Origin: JBGTGG01 sp964398945
GTDB taxonomy: Bacteria > Bacteroidota > Bacteroidia > Cytophagales > Cyclobacteriaceae
NCBI GenBank assembly: GCA_964398945.1
Contig: CAYNOT010000020.1
Span: 37,883-101,882, forward strand
Direction: 5' to 3'
DNA length: 64,000 nucleotides
Shown here: positions 25,168-33,898 of the stretch, piece after piece
Layout of the letters: each line of letters begins with the position of its first letter
How positions within the stretch are numbered: position 1 is the stretch's first letter
Made by a program: the position numbers and the translations under genes
Notes under the pieces: generated by a model
The model's database searches: none
What the model was told of the DNA's origin: nothing
The model's input: the letters and a program-made list of their open reading frames with translations, nothing else

Positions 25168-25632
25168 TTAACGAGATATCCTGTTTCTTCCAGCTTCCAG
25201 AATTGCATATTCTTTAAAAGATTCATATTCTTTTGGATCAAGTTGCTCCAACGCTTTTCCAACATTTGAAGGCGAATAGTTTCCATCGGTTTGCCACCAT
25301 TTTTTAGCTTCCTCTTTTGCTATCTCCTTGTTGATCTCTTCAAATAAATTGATACAAGAATCTGAAACCACCCAGGCATTTTCAATACTACTGTATTTTT
25401 CAAAAATCAAGGAGCGCATTTTAGTTCCGCTCTCCTGGTTCTTAAAATGCGATAAAGTATAGGAAAGCGTTTCAGGTTCTGTCATTACCATGTCCCAGTA
25501 TTTTTTTGAAGAAACTACCTGACTGGTGGTAAGCATGTATCCAAAACCTTCTTCAATTGATTCTTTTGTGATAGGGCATTGGGCTTTTTTTGCTTTTTTC
25601 TTCTTTCCGAACAATTTATCGATAAAGGTCAT
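25168..25632 (-). CDS. Hypothetical cytoplasmic protein
   Basis: A 154-residue soluble protein with a lysine-rich N-terminus (FIDKLFGKKKKAKKAQCP), a possible C-x-I/T-x-E segment (CPITKESIEEGFGYMLTT), and a helical second half with WW (KKWWQTDGNYSPSNVGKALE). No signal peptide or membrane segment. I do not recognise the family. It stands alone between the transposase remnant, which has cut close to its 3' end, and the thioredoxin-like gene; 169 nt upstream show nothing. Confidence 0.65.
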   Translation of the reverse strand: MTFIDKLFGKKKKAKKAQCPITKESIEEGFGYMLTTSQVVSSKKYWDMVMTEPETLSYTLSHFKNQESGTKMRSLIFEKYSSIENAWVVSDSCINLFEEINKEIAKEEAKKWWQTDGNYSPSNVGKALEQLDPKEYESFKEYAILEAGRNRISR

Positions 25633-25801
25633 TGGGATTGGATTTTGATTTAAAAAGGTCGCTTCCGGTTTATAGATACTCCTAAAAGGGTGAATAGTTG
25701 CATCTAAGACTTAAAAAAGTATAAAAATGTTACAATTCAATTACATCAACGTTGGTATTACTGATGTCTTTCTATGTGTAAGCCATCTGAATAATAAGTA
25801 T

Positions 25802-27232
25802 TTAAGGATTGAATCGGCTATAGTTTGTCAGGAACTCCTCCAGTTTTTCGATTGGGATTTTTTTTGCGATAATTTTTTTCCGGTTGTCCAGTAAATAAAG
25901 TGTTGGGGTGGTAATGGCATCATATAAATCATGATACGAACCTACGTAGGTGCGTGGCCCGTTCACCGTGATCCACTTCATATTCATGTTTTTTATATAG
26001 TCTTTCATTTTCACCATGGATGTGTCGGCACTTATGGCATAGACTTCCACATCAAATTTCGTGGTTTCATAAAAATTGACAAGCTTCGGTGTTTCGGTTT
26101 TGCAATGGCCACAATCCGGATCGAAGAAAAAGAGGATCGTAAAATCTTTTTTAATATCGTACATCGAACGCGGTGCACTATTCTCGTCTTGCATAATCAG
26201 GTTGGGGGCAACGTTTCCTATTAAACTTTTGCGCAAGCGGTCTGCCTGTTCTTTTAAACTGGCTTTCGTTTTATCATTGATCCAAAAGTCCATTTCGCCA
26301 GAAGCAAAATAGATGTCATACATATTCACAAAAATTTTATCCAACCCCATTATTTCCGGGTTCTGATATTTAAAAAGGCAATTCCAAACCAGGTATTTAT
26401 AGGTTTCCTGATTTCTCCTGGCAACGCTGGCCAATTGGTTTATGGCTTTTAAAAGTGTATCAGCCTGGGGGGCGTAGAGGCGGTCAAGGTATTCATTTAA
26501 CTTCTCTGAATAAATAGGCTTGGGCAACCGAAGAAGGGCGTCATCGCCCAAATCAAAATTATCAAAGAAATGCTGACGGTACCATTTTAATTGGAAGGTT
26601 GAATCAATCGATCCGTCTGCCCGCACGGGTGCTTCCGGTACTTTTATTTGTTTGGTTGCTTTAAACAACCGGGCGGTCATGGTGGTAGGATGCTGATCGA
26701 TAATGTTTTGTTGATAGGCCAGCACTTTTTCATTTACCTGATCGAAGGATTTTCGCGCATCTTTCTTTTGATCCGGAGATAGCGTTGAGTCTTGCAAGGT
26801 TTTAATAAAAGGTTGGGCTTCCTTATGCCGCTCCATATTGAAGTGCATGTTTTCAAAAAACAGCTTGTTGTCGATATCGTTGGTGACCACCATATTTTTA
26901 ATGTAATCGGTGGTATTTGTTTTCATTGAAAAATGTTGGTTTGGCCCCACCACGATTTCAAAAATACGTGCACGGTCCAGTACCACCATGTACACACCCT
27001 GGGGTAGGGGGGTATTTTTTTTGAAAGTGAAATTTCCTTTGCTGTCTACTTTTGCGGTATCCTTGATGTGGGTACTTTCCCCATAATAGTACCCCAGATA
27101 GGCAGTTGTATCGCGAAGGCCATCGATTGAAAAATTAATAGCGTAGCCGGGTTTCTGTGCGAACAAAGGATTAGTGGTGGCAAGTAAAAAGAGGCCAACA
27201 ACAATGTAAGTTCTTTGGATGCGTTTAATCAT
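25802..27232 (-). CDS. Exported thioredoxin-fold protein (DUF4369/DUF5106-like, TlpA type)
   Basis: A 476-residue protein with an N-terminal export signal (MIKRIQRTYIVVGLFLLATT...FAQ). A DUF4369-like beta domain follows (about 28-120), then a helical middle, then a C-terminal thioredoxin domain (about 345-476) with the redox pair in DCGHCKTET and the cis-proline in TTPTLYLLD. It probably reduces or isomerises disulfides in the periplasm; its partner is unknown. ATG 27232 is preferred, because a TACATTTG promoter box (27273-27266) overlaps the alternative start at 27268. It is divergent from gldA. Confidence 0.85.
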   Translation of the reverse strand: MIKRIQRTYIVVGLFLLATTNPLFAQKPGYAINFSIDGLRDTTAYLGYYYGESTHIKDTAKVDSKGNFTFKKNTPLPQGVYMVVLDRARIFEIVVGPNQHFSMKTNTTDYIKNMVVTNDIDNKLFFENMHFNMERHKEAQPFIKTLQDSTLSPDQKKDARKSFDQVNEKVLAYQQNIIDQHPTTMTARLFKATKQIKVPEAPVRADGSIDSTFQLKWYRQHFFDNFDLGDDALLRLPKPIYSEKLNEYLDRLYAPQADTLLKAINQLASVARRNQETYKYLVWNCLFKYQNPEIMGLDKIFVNMYDIYFASGEMDFWINDKTKASLKEQADRLRKSLIGNVAPNLIMQDENSAPRSMYDIKKDFTILFFFDPDCGHCKTETPKLVNFYETTKFDVEVYAISADTSMVKMKDYIKNMNMKWITVNGPRTYVGSYHDLYDAITTPTLYLLDNRKKIIAKKIPIEKLEEFLTNYSRFNP

Positions 27233-27265
27233 GACGGCAAATTTGTCAAAAATCATTCCTGAAAT

Positions 27266-27273
27266 CAAATGTA
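27266..27273 (-). promoter_or_regulatory. -7 box of the thioredoxin-like gene
   Basis: Minus-strand TACATTTG fits TANNTTTG and places the transcript start about 25 nt before ATG 27232. A clear -33 TTTG at the right spacing is not seen. Confidence 0.4.
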
Positions 27274-27341
27274 TGGTAAATCTTCAAAGTACTACAACGT
27301 ACTGTTCAAAAGTTTAGAACGGGGATATTCCTTGAATTTTA

Positions 27342-27349
27342 TACTTTTG
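27342..27349 (+). promoter_or_regulatory. -7 box of the gldA operon
   Basis: TACTTTTG fits TANNTTTG. It lies only 14 nt before ATG 27364, so the leader would be under 10 nt. No good -33 box at 18-19 nt. Confidence 0.4.
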
Positions 27350-27363
27350 TGCCGATTTTCAGT

Positions 27364-28290
27364 ATGGCCTTAAGCATTCAACACCTCACAAAAATTTATG
27401 GACAGCAACACGCTGTTGATAACATCTCCTTTCAAATAGAGGAGGGGGAGATTGTTGGGTTTTTGGGCCCCAATGGAGCGGGCAAATCCACTACCATGAA
27501 AATTGCCACTACCTTTATTGCCCCTTCCGGTGGAACAGCTGTGGTTGGTGGTTTTGATGTGCAGGAAAATCCACTGGCCGTTCGTTCCATTACCGGCTAC
27601 CTTCCTGAGCATAATCCATTGTACCTGGATTTATATGTGCATGAGTATTTGGCTTTTGTTGGAAAGCTCTACGGTTTGAAGGGCAGGACCTTAAAAAACC
27701 GGGTGGGGGAAATGATTGAGTTGTGCGGTCTCACCCTTGAACAAAATAAAAAAATCGAAACGTTATCAAAGGGATATCGGCAACGGGTAGGATTGGCGCA
27801 AGCGCTTATTCATGATCCCAAAGTATTGATATTGGATGAACCTACTTCAGGATTGGATCCGAATCAGCTTATCGAAATTAGAAACCTGATCAAGGATGTA
27901 AGCAAGGACAAAACCGTTTTGTTCTCCACCCATATCATGCAGGAAGTACAAGCACTGTGCAGCCGCGTAATAGTGATCAACAAAGGAAAACTAGTTGCCG
28001 ATGACCGCATTGAAAACCTGTTGACAGGAAGGGCAACCTCCATTTCTGTTGTGGTGGAATTCGAAGGGGAAGTTTCAGGTGAAGAACTCCACACATTAGA
28101 CGGTGTTGATGAGGTGCAGCAACTTAGTGCTATGAAATTCAGGGTCACGTCCAACGCTTCGAAAGATTTGCGTCCGATATTGTTTCGCTTCGCAGCGGAT
28201 AAAAATTTGTCGTTGGTCGGATTGAAACAGGAAGAAGGTTCATTGGAAGATATTTTTAAATCGTTGACAAGCCAATCTGTTGCCCCATGA
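27364..28290 (+). CDS. gldA: Gliding-motility ABC transporter ATP-binding subunit GldA
   Basis: A 308-residue ABC ATPase: Walker A GPNGAGKST, signature LSKGYRQRVGLAQAL, Walker B VLILDEP, H-loop STH. A C-terminal DUF4162-like extension (about 220-308) is typical of GldA. It forms the cytoplasmic motor of the GldAFG transporter, which is needed for gliding in Flavobacterium johnsoniae. Its stop overlaps the gldF start (ATGA, 4 nt), so all three subunits are encoded in one operon. ATG 27364 is preferred over 27349, which lies inside the promoter box. Confidence 0.92.
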   Translation: MALSIQHLTKIYGQQHAVDNISFQIEEGEIVGFLGPNGAGKSTTMKIATTFIAPSGGTAVVGGFDVQENPLAVRSITGYLPEHNPLYLDLYVHEYLAFVGKLYGLKGRTLKNRVGEMIELCGLTLEQNKKIETLSKGYRQRVGLAQALIHDPKVLILDEPTSGLDPNQLIEIRNLIKDVSKDKTVLFSTHIMQEVQALCSRVIVINKGKLVADDRIENLLTGRATSISVVVEFEGEVSGEELHTLDGVDEVQQLSAMKFRVTSNASKDLRPILFRFAADKNLSLVGLKQEEGSLEDIFKSLTSQSVAP

Positions 28291-29021
28291 TCCATATTTT
28301 ATCAAAAGAGTTCAGCAGTTTTTTAAATTCACTCATTGCCTATATGGTGATTGGTGTTTTTCTGACAGGTGTGGGTTTGCTGATGTGGGTATTCCCGGAA
28401 ACTTCGGTGCTCGATTATGGGTATGCGGATATGGATACGCTGTTTTCGTTTGGTCCCTTCGTTTTGATTTTTTTGATCCCTGCCATTACCATGCGCAGTT
28501 TTGCTGAAGAAAAAAAGGGCGGCACATTGGAGATGCTGTTGACAAAGCCCGTCACGAATTGGGATGTGATTCTCGGAAAGTACTTTGCATGTTTTCTTTT
28601 AGTTGTCTTTGCTTTGATCCCTACTATAGTTTATTACTTTACGGTGCATCAACTCGGAAGCCCAACCGGAAATATTGATACCCCCGGTGTCATTGGATCG
28701 TACATCGGTTTGATTTTGCTCGGAGGTGTTTTTTGTGGCATAGGCATTTTAGCTTCTACGCTCACCAATAATCAGATTGTGTCGTTCATCCTGGCGGCAT
28801 TTTTATGTTTTATTTTCTTTTCAGGATTTGATTCTTTGTCAAGTTTGCCAGCCGTTGAAAATTATTCCTTGCAAATCAAACAACTGGGAATACTATACCA
28901 CTACCAGGCATTGAGCAAAGGCTTAATTGATAGCCGCGACCTTATCTATTTTGTTAGTGTTGCGTTGATCATGCTTTCCTTCACCCATTTGATTTTACAG
29001 AGCAGGAAATGGGAAAATTGA
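28287..29021 (+). CDS. gldF: Gliding-motility ABC transporter permease GldF
   Basis: A 244-residue inner-membrane protein with six hydrophobic segments. It has the ABC-2-type permease cytoplasmic loop TMRSFAEEKKGGTLEMLLTKPVT (near 68-90) that contacts the ATPase. Sequence and position between gldA and gldG identify it as GldF. It overlaps gldA by 4 nt and gldG by 13 nt. Confidence 0.92.
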   Translation: MIHILSKEFSSFLNSLIAYMVIGVFLTGVGLLMWVFPETSVLDYGYADMDTLFSFGPFVLIFLIPAITMRSFAEEKKGGTLEMLLTKPVTNWDVILGKYFACFLLVVFALIPTIVYYFTVHQLGSPTGNIDTPGVIGSYIGLILLGGVFCGIGILASTLTNNQIVSFILAAFLCFIFFSGFDSLSSLPAVENYSLQIKQLGILYHYQALSKGLIDSRDLIYFVSVALIMLSFTHLILQSRKWEN

Positions 29022-30694
29022 AAAGTAAAAAATTGGGCGATGTATTGGTGTTGGCAAACATCCTTGTTTTCTGCCTGCTGTTGAATTTGGTAAGCGGACT
29101 TTACTTTTTCAGGATTGATTTAACGGAAGAGAAGCGCTACACGATCAAGCCCCAAACTCGTGAAATATTGAACAACCTCGATGATGATGTGTATGTGGAA
29201 GTTTTTTTGGAGGGTGATTTGAACCCGGGCTTTAAACGCTTTCAGAAATCCATCCGGGAAACATTGGAAGAGTTTCGGATTTATTCTGACAATAAAATCC
29301 ATTATCGTTTTGTAAACCCTGCGCAAGCAGCAGGACAAAAAGCGCAGAATGAATTCATGCAGGAATTGATTTCGAAAGGGATCACACCAACCAATGTGGT
29401 GGACAGTAAAAATGGAGAACGTTCCGAACGGCTTATTTTCCCGGGTGCTGTAGTTACATACGGTGGTTTTGAAACCGGTGTTCAATTGTTGAAAGGCAAC
29501 AAGGCACGAACACCGGAAGAAGAGATCAACCAATCGATCGAAGGAATAGAATATGAATTGGGGAATGCGATTTATAAATTGGTCAATCCCGATCGGGACC
29601 GTATTGGGTTTGTAACCGGCCATGGGGAGTTGGATAGTTTAGAGGTTGCCTCACTCAACAATGCAATGCTCGAAGCCTACGATGTTTTCAAAGTAAACCT
29701 GGATCGCACACAAGATTTGAGTATTTACAATGCACTCCTTATTGCCAAGCCCACAAAACCTTTCTCAGAACAACACAAATTTTTGCTTGATCAGTATTTA
29801 ATGAAAGGTGGTAAGCTGATGTTCCTCATCGATAAACTTGGTGCACAGATGGACAGTGCTTCCAATGAAAACTATTTTGCATTTCCGTATGACCTCAATC
29901 TTGATGATCAATTGTTTAAATATGGTATCCGCTTGAATTTTGATTTGGTGCAAGACCAAAGTTCAGGGATGTACCCGGTCGTAACGGGCCTGGTAGGGAA
30001 TAAGCCCAATATGCAATTGATGCCCTGGCCATATTTCCCCTTGATCAATCGCTATGCTGATCATCCTATTACTAACAACCTTGATGCTGTTGTAACGAAA
30101 TTTGTTGGAAGTTTGGACACCGTAAAGGCCGATGGTGTAAAGAAAACCCCGCTGTTGTTTACTTCGGAGTATTCGCGAAAAGTCACTTCGCCTGTGAATG
30201 TTTCTGTTAATTACTTGCGAAGGAATATACGCGCTGAAGATTTTGTTCATCCGTTTGTGCCGGTGGGATATCTATTGGAAGGGAGCTTCACTTCGCTTTA
30301 TAAAAATAGGTTTATCCCGGAAGGAAATGAAAAGGCAAATTTTAAAGGGGAAAGCGTTCCCACCAAAATAATTGTCATTGCCGATGGGGATATTGCCCGC
30401 AACGATGTCAATCCAAGAAACGGAAACCCACAAGAATTGGGTTTTGATCCGTTCACGCAAGTTACTTTTGCAAACCGTGATTTGTTGATGAACGCACTTG
30501 CTTATTTAACCAATGAAGATGGTTTGATCAAAGCTCGCAACAAAGAGATAAAAATCCGACCACTTGACCGCGAACGTATTAAAAACGAAAGACTGAAATG
30601 GCAATTGATCAATTTGATCTTGCCGCTGGTTTTATTGTTATCAATCGGTGTTGTGATCGGCATTGTAAGAAAAAGGAAGTACGCGCGCTTTTAG
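29009..30694 (+). CDS. gldG: Gliding-motility ABC transporter substrate-binding subunit GldG
   Basis: A 561-residue membrane protein with an N-terminal anchor (ANILVFCLLLNLVSGLYFF, about 13-31), a large periplasmic part of the ABC_transp_aux type (about 40-520), and a C-terminal transmembrane helix (LINLILPLVLLLSIGVVIGI, about 532-552). FRIDLTEEKRYTIKPQTREI is the typical GldG start. It is translationally coupled with gldF (13-nt overlap) and followed after 2 nt by a DUF4340 gene. Confidence 0.92.
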   Translation: MGKLKSKKLGDVLVLANILVFCLLLNLVSGLYFFRIDLTEEKRYTIKPQTREILNNLDDDVYVEVFLEGDLNPGFKRFQKSIRETLEEFRIYSDNKIHYRFVNPAQAAGQKAQNEFMQELISKGITPTNVVDSKNGERSERLIFPGAVVTYGGFETGVQLLKGNKARTPEEEINQSIEGIEYELGNAIYKLVNPDRDRIGFVTGHGELDSLEVASLNNAMLEAYDVFKVNLDRTQDLSIYNALLIAKPTKPFSEQHKFLLDQYLMKGGKLMFLIDKLGAQMDSASNENYFAFPYDLNLDDQLFKYGIRLNFDLVQDQSSGMYPVVTGLVGNKPNMQLMPWPYFPLINRYADHPITNNLDAVVTKFVGSLDTVKADGVKKTPLLFTSEYSRKVTSPVNVSVNYLRRNIRAEDFVHPFVPVGYLLEGSFTSLYKNRFIPEGNEKANFKGESVPTKIIVIADGDIARNDVNPRNGNPQELGFDPFTQVTFANRDLLMNALAYLTNEDGLIKARNKEIKIRPLDRERIKNERLKWQLINLILPLVLLLSIGVVIGIVRKRKYARF

Positions 30695-30696
30695 CC

Positions 30697-31617
30697 ATGC
30701 AGGAAAAGAAAAACATACGACTACTGATTTTGCTGGGAATGCTTTCCATCGCCACCATGGGTGTGCATTGGCTAAGTCAGCGCACGAAAGGTTTTGAAGT
30801 AGATAAGGATCTTTTTCGTGTAGCGGAACTGGGGAACATTGATGAAGTGATCATGGAGTCGGGTGGTAAAAAAGTTGTGCTGAAATTTGATGGCACCCGA
30901 TGGATGGCCAATGACTATGTTGCCGATCGAAATATGATAGATGTCTTGTTCGCCACAATGGCACAAGCCGAGCCCAAGCGTCCACTCGCAAATGCGTTAC
31001 GCGATTCCGTAAGCAATACACTTCGATCTGAAGGCGTGCATGTTTCACTTTTTTCTGATGGAAATGTGGTAAAGGAATTTTATGCCGGAGGAAACCCGCA
31101 AAAGACCCAGGCATATTTTCTTGGTTCCGATGCAACCCCGTATTATATGTTGATACCGGGTTATCGGGTTTATGTATCCGGAATTTTTGAACTGCACGAA
31201 AGTGACTGGCGCGATAAATATGTTTTTGGGTTTAACTGGCGAAATTTCAAATCCTTATCTGTAGGGTTTCCCGATCAGCCACAACAAAATTTTCAAGTTT
31301 CCAATGCGGATAGATTTTTCGGGATTGAAGGGATAAAAACAGACACAACCCGTTTAAATGATTTTCTGGACCAGGTCTCCCTTTTAACAGTGGACCAGTA
31401 TTTACAAGAAATCCCGGAAGCGACCACCCTTCCGGCTGTAACAATTTCCGTTTTTACGATCGGGGACCGGGAGTACAAACTTGCCCTCTTTTCAATGCCC
31501 GAAAAACGGCAATACCAGGGGTTGGTCAATGGTCATTCGGGGGCGTTGTTTTCCGCGGCCAAAATCACCCCGCTTTTGCGAGGAAAGGATTACTATAGGG
31601 TGAAAGAAGGCCAGTAA
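30697..31617 (+). CDS. DUF4340 membrane-anchored protein of the gld operon
   Basis: A 306-residue protein with one N-terminal membrane anchor (IRLLILLGMLSIATMGVHWL) and a long periplasmic domain of the DUF4340 type (KVVLKFDGTRWMANDYVADR, YMLIPGYRVYVSGIFELHES, WRDKYVFGFNWRNFKSLSV). DUF4340 genes follow gldG-like ABC_transp_aux genes in many bacteria, so it is probably an accessory subunit of the GldAFG complex. ATG 30697 is 2 nt after the gldG stop. It ends the operon; about 90 nt separate it from dnaN. Confidence 0.85.
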   Translation: MQEKKNIRLLILLGMLSIATMGVHWLSQRTKGFEVDKDLFRVAELGNIDEVIMESGGKKVVLKFDGTRWMANDYVADRNMIDVLFATMAQAEPKRPLANALRDSVSNTLRSEGVHVSLFSDGNVVKEFYAGGNPQKTQAYFLGSDATPYYMLIPGYRVYVSGIFELHESDWRDKYVFGFNWRNFKSLSVGFPDQPQQNFQVSNADRFFGIEGIKTDTTRLNDFLDQVSLLTVDQYLQEIPEATTLPAVTISVFTIGDREYKLALFSMPEKRQYQGLVNGHSGALFSAAKITPLLRGKDYYRVKEGQ

Positions 31618-31646
31618 TTGCCTTTTTGTACTCCTGAAATCGAACG

Positions 31647-31677
31647 TTTCCTTTATTCGCATTTCTTTCTAACTTTA
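31647..31677 (+). promoter_or_regulatory. Candidate promoter of dnaN
   Basis: TTTC (31647-31650), 19 nt, TAACTTTA (31670-31677): one mismatch in each box of TTTG / TANNTTTG. It lies 33 nt before ATG 31711. Confidence 0.4.
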
Positions 31678-31710
31678 CCCGCTTGAAAAACATTAAACCA
31701 CTATTCACTG

Positions 31711-32835
31711 ATGAAGTTTATCGCAAACTCTGCTTATCTGCTTAAGCAACTCGCTAATATTAATGGGGTTATCACCACCAACCCGGTTGTCCCTATACTT
31801 GAAAACTTCTTGTTTGAGCTTGATAAGGGCAGTTTGACTGTTACCGCTTCCGACCTCCAAACCTCCATGATCACGGAATTGCAGGTGGAGTCAAAGGAGA
31901 AAGGAAATATTGCTGTTCCTGCCCGGATTTTATTGGATACCCTTAAAAACTTGCCAGAACAACCCATTACGTTTTCGATTGACGAGTCTACGTACAGTAT
32001 TGAGATTATCTCTGACAATGGACGCTACAAACTTTCGGGTGAGAATGCTACGGATTTTCCAAAGGTTCCTTCTGTTTCCAATGATTTTTCTGCGGAGATT
32101 TCATCTGAAGTATTGGCACGTGCCATCAACAACACCATTTTCGCTACCAGCAATGATGAATTGCGGCCAGCGATGACGGGGGTTTATGTAAACCTTGGCG
32201 AGAAGAAAACTATTTTTGTGGCCACTGACGGCCACCGATTGGTGCGGTACGGCAGAGCGGATGTGCAGTCTGAAAATGGAAACGCCATTATCATACCGCG
32301 CAAAGCATTGAACCTTATCAAAGCTACATTGCCAACAGAAAATACAAGTGTAAGCCTCGATTTCAATATGTCGAATGCATTTTTCAAGTTCGGTAATATC
32401 AAAATGATTTGCCGCTTGATCGATGAGCGTTTTCCGGATTACGAAAATGTAATCCCTTCCGGAAATACCATTGGTATGACGATCGACAGGGGTGAATTCT
32501 TAAGTGCCTTGAAACGTATTTCTATCTATGCCAACAAAACCACCCACCAGGTAAGAATTAAAATTACCGGTAGTGAATTGCAGATATCAGCGGAAGATTT
32601 GGATTTTTCCAATGAAGCGAATGAGCGGTTGAGCTGTGAGCATGAAGGAGAGGATATCGAAATTGGGTTCAATGCAAAATTCTTGTTGGAGATGTTGAAC
32701 AATTTGGATACCGATCAGATCCGTTTGAATATGTCGGCACCAAATAAGGCGGGTATTATTGTACCGGTTGAGAAAGATAAAAACGAAGATATTTTAATGT
32801 TGGTGATGCCAGTGATGCTCAACCAATACGTTTAG
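31711..32835 (+). CDS. dnaN: DNA polymerase III beta subunit (sliding clamp)
   Basis: A 374-residue clamp protein in three repeated domains (about 1-122, 130-248, 250-374) that form the ring around DNA and tether polymerase III. It starts MKFIANSAYLLKQLANINGV and ends MLVMPVMLNQYV, both typical of Bacteroidota DnaN. The internal motif VATDGHRLVRY (near 170) and RFPDYENVIP are conserved. dnaA is not nearby, as is common in this phylum, so no replication origin is implied. Confidence 0.97.
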   Translation: MKFIANSAYLLKQLANINGVITTNPVVPILENFLFELDKGSLTVTASDLQTSMITELQVESKEKGNIAVPARILLDTLKNLPEQPITFSIDESTYSIEIISDNGRYKLSGENATDFPKVPSVSNDFSAEISSEVLARAINNTIFATSNDELRPAMTGVYVNLGEKKTIFVATDGHRLVRYGRADVQSENGNAIIIPRKALNLIKATLPTENTSVSLDFNMSNAFFKFGNIKMICRLIDERFPDYENVIPSGNTIGMTIDRGEFLSALKRISIYANKTTHQVRIKITGSELQISAEDLDFSNEANERLSCEHEGEDIEIGFNAKFLLEMLNNLDTDQIRLNMSAPNKAGIIVPVEKDKNEDILMLVMPVMLNQYV

Positions 32836-32847
32836 CTGATTTTCTTT

Positions 32848-33315
32848 ATGAGGATAATTATTTTCCTGCTCTTTATTATTGTGGGGATTTGTGCCGAAGA
32901 AGCAAAAGGCCAGCAGCTTTTTGCATCTGCAAATAAGGGGCAGGTGACCTCACCTGTTTTTTTATCCACCACTGATTATGGTTCCTTTGGAAACGTAGTC
33001 TTGCCTCCTGGCTACCGAATGAAAAAGGTAGGGTCTACATTGACAATAGCAGGTGCTGCAATGTTCCTGGGGGGGATTATTGTGATTTCAGAAGCGGACA
33101 AAACCACCTACTACAACTACAGTACCGGGCAATATGAATATAACGATCCGAAAATTTTTTTAGGATCGCTCATGTTGGTAGGGGGTACAGGAATGATGGT
33201 CCCGGGGATAATTTTTTGGGCAAAGGGTGCGAAGCGATACAATCGGTACCTGGATAATTTACAGGGTACGGTGGGGATCAGTGGAACAGGCCTGGCCGTA
33301 AGATTAAAATTATAA
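32848..33315 (+). CDS. Exported membrane protein, unknown function
   Basis: A 155-residue protein with an N-terminal signal or anchor (MRIIIFLLFIIVGICAEEAK) and two further hydrophobic, glycine-rich segments (LTIAGAAMFLGGIIVISEA, GSLMLVGGTGMMVPGIIFW) separated by a tyrosine-rich loop (YYNYSTGQYEYNDP). This layout is common in small Bacteroidota envelope proteins of no known role. It follows dnaN after 12 nt and its last codons overlap the convergent phosphodiesterase gene by 6 nt. Confidence 0.75.
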   Translation: MRIIIFLLFIIVGICAEEAKGQQLFASANKGQVTSPVFLSTTDYGSFGNVVLPPGYRMKKVGSTLTIAGAAMFLGGIIVISEADKTTYYNYSTGQYEYNDPKIFLGSLMLVGGTGMMVPGIIFWAKGAKRYNRYLDNLQGTVGISGTGLAVRLKL

Positions 33316-33813
33316 CGCTGCCCGGGCACCCAACTCGATCACCTGCATATTCTCAATTTTCTTTTCATTTAGATCGAATCGAATGACCGTTCGGATATGA
33401 TGAAAACCGTGTTTTCCTGCAGCGCCCGGATTGATAAATAACATATTTCGCTTAGCGGGGTCTTTTTCCACCCGAAGTATATGCGAATGGCCACACACAA
33501 AAATATCCGGTATCCGGCTACTCAGAATACTTTTAATTCGCTGGTTATAGCGCGGAGGCGCCCCGCCAATATGGGTCATCCATATCTTACAACCCTCTAC
33601 CTTAAACCATGCATCTTCCCCGGTAATTTGCCTCACTTCGTGGCTGTCAATATTTCCGTATACAGCTCGAAGTGGTTTGAAGTCATTTAAGCGCTCAATT
33701 ATTTCCACTGAGCCAATATCCCCGGCATGCCAGATTTCATCACACTTTTCAAAATGTTGGAAGATTGCTTCGTCAAGAAATCCGTGTGTATCTGAAATCA
33801 GTCCGATTTTCAT
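33310..33813 (-). CDS. Metallophosphoesterase, YfcE/MJ0936 family
   Basis: A 167-residue calcineurin-like phosphodiesterase with all metal blocks: LISDTHGFLD (5-14), WHAGDIGS, YGNIDSH, MTHIGG and FVCGHSHILR. Proteins of this family hydrolyse phosphodiesters or cyclic nucleotides in vitro; the natural substrate is unclear. ATG 33813 is used; the TTG at 33819 would add two residues. It is monocistronic and convergent with the gene after dnaN. Confidence 0.88.
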   Translation of the reverse strand: MKIGLISDTHGFLDEAIFQHFEKCDEIWHAGDIGSVEIIERLNDFKPLRAVYGNIDSHEVRQITGEDAWFKVEGCKIWMTHIGGAPPRYNQRIKSILSSRIPDIFVCGHSHILRVEKDPAKRNMLFINPGAAGKHGFHHIRTVIRFDLNEKKIENMQVIELGARAAL

Positions 33814-33898
33814 TATCAATAACCGTAAGGTGCGGGAAATATAATTATTATCAATAATTTGGGGCTGTAAATGTCCCAGATTAATCCAGAAGATACAA

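Noticed and set aside
31711..32835. Replication origin near dnaN
   Set aside because: No dnaA gene, no cluster of DnaA boxes or AT-rich unwinding region was seen; dnaN is often away from the origin in Bacteroidota.
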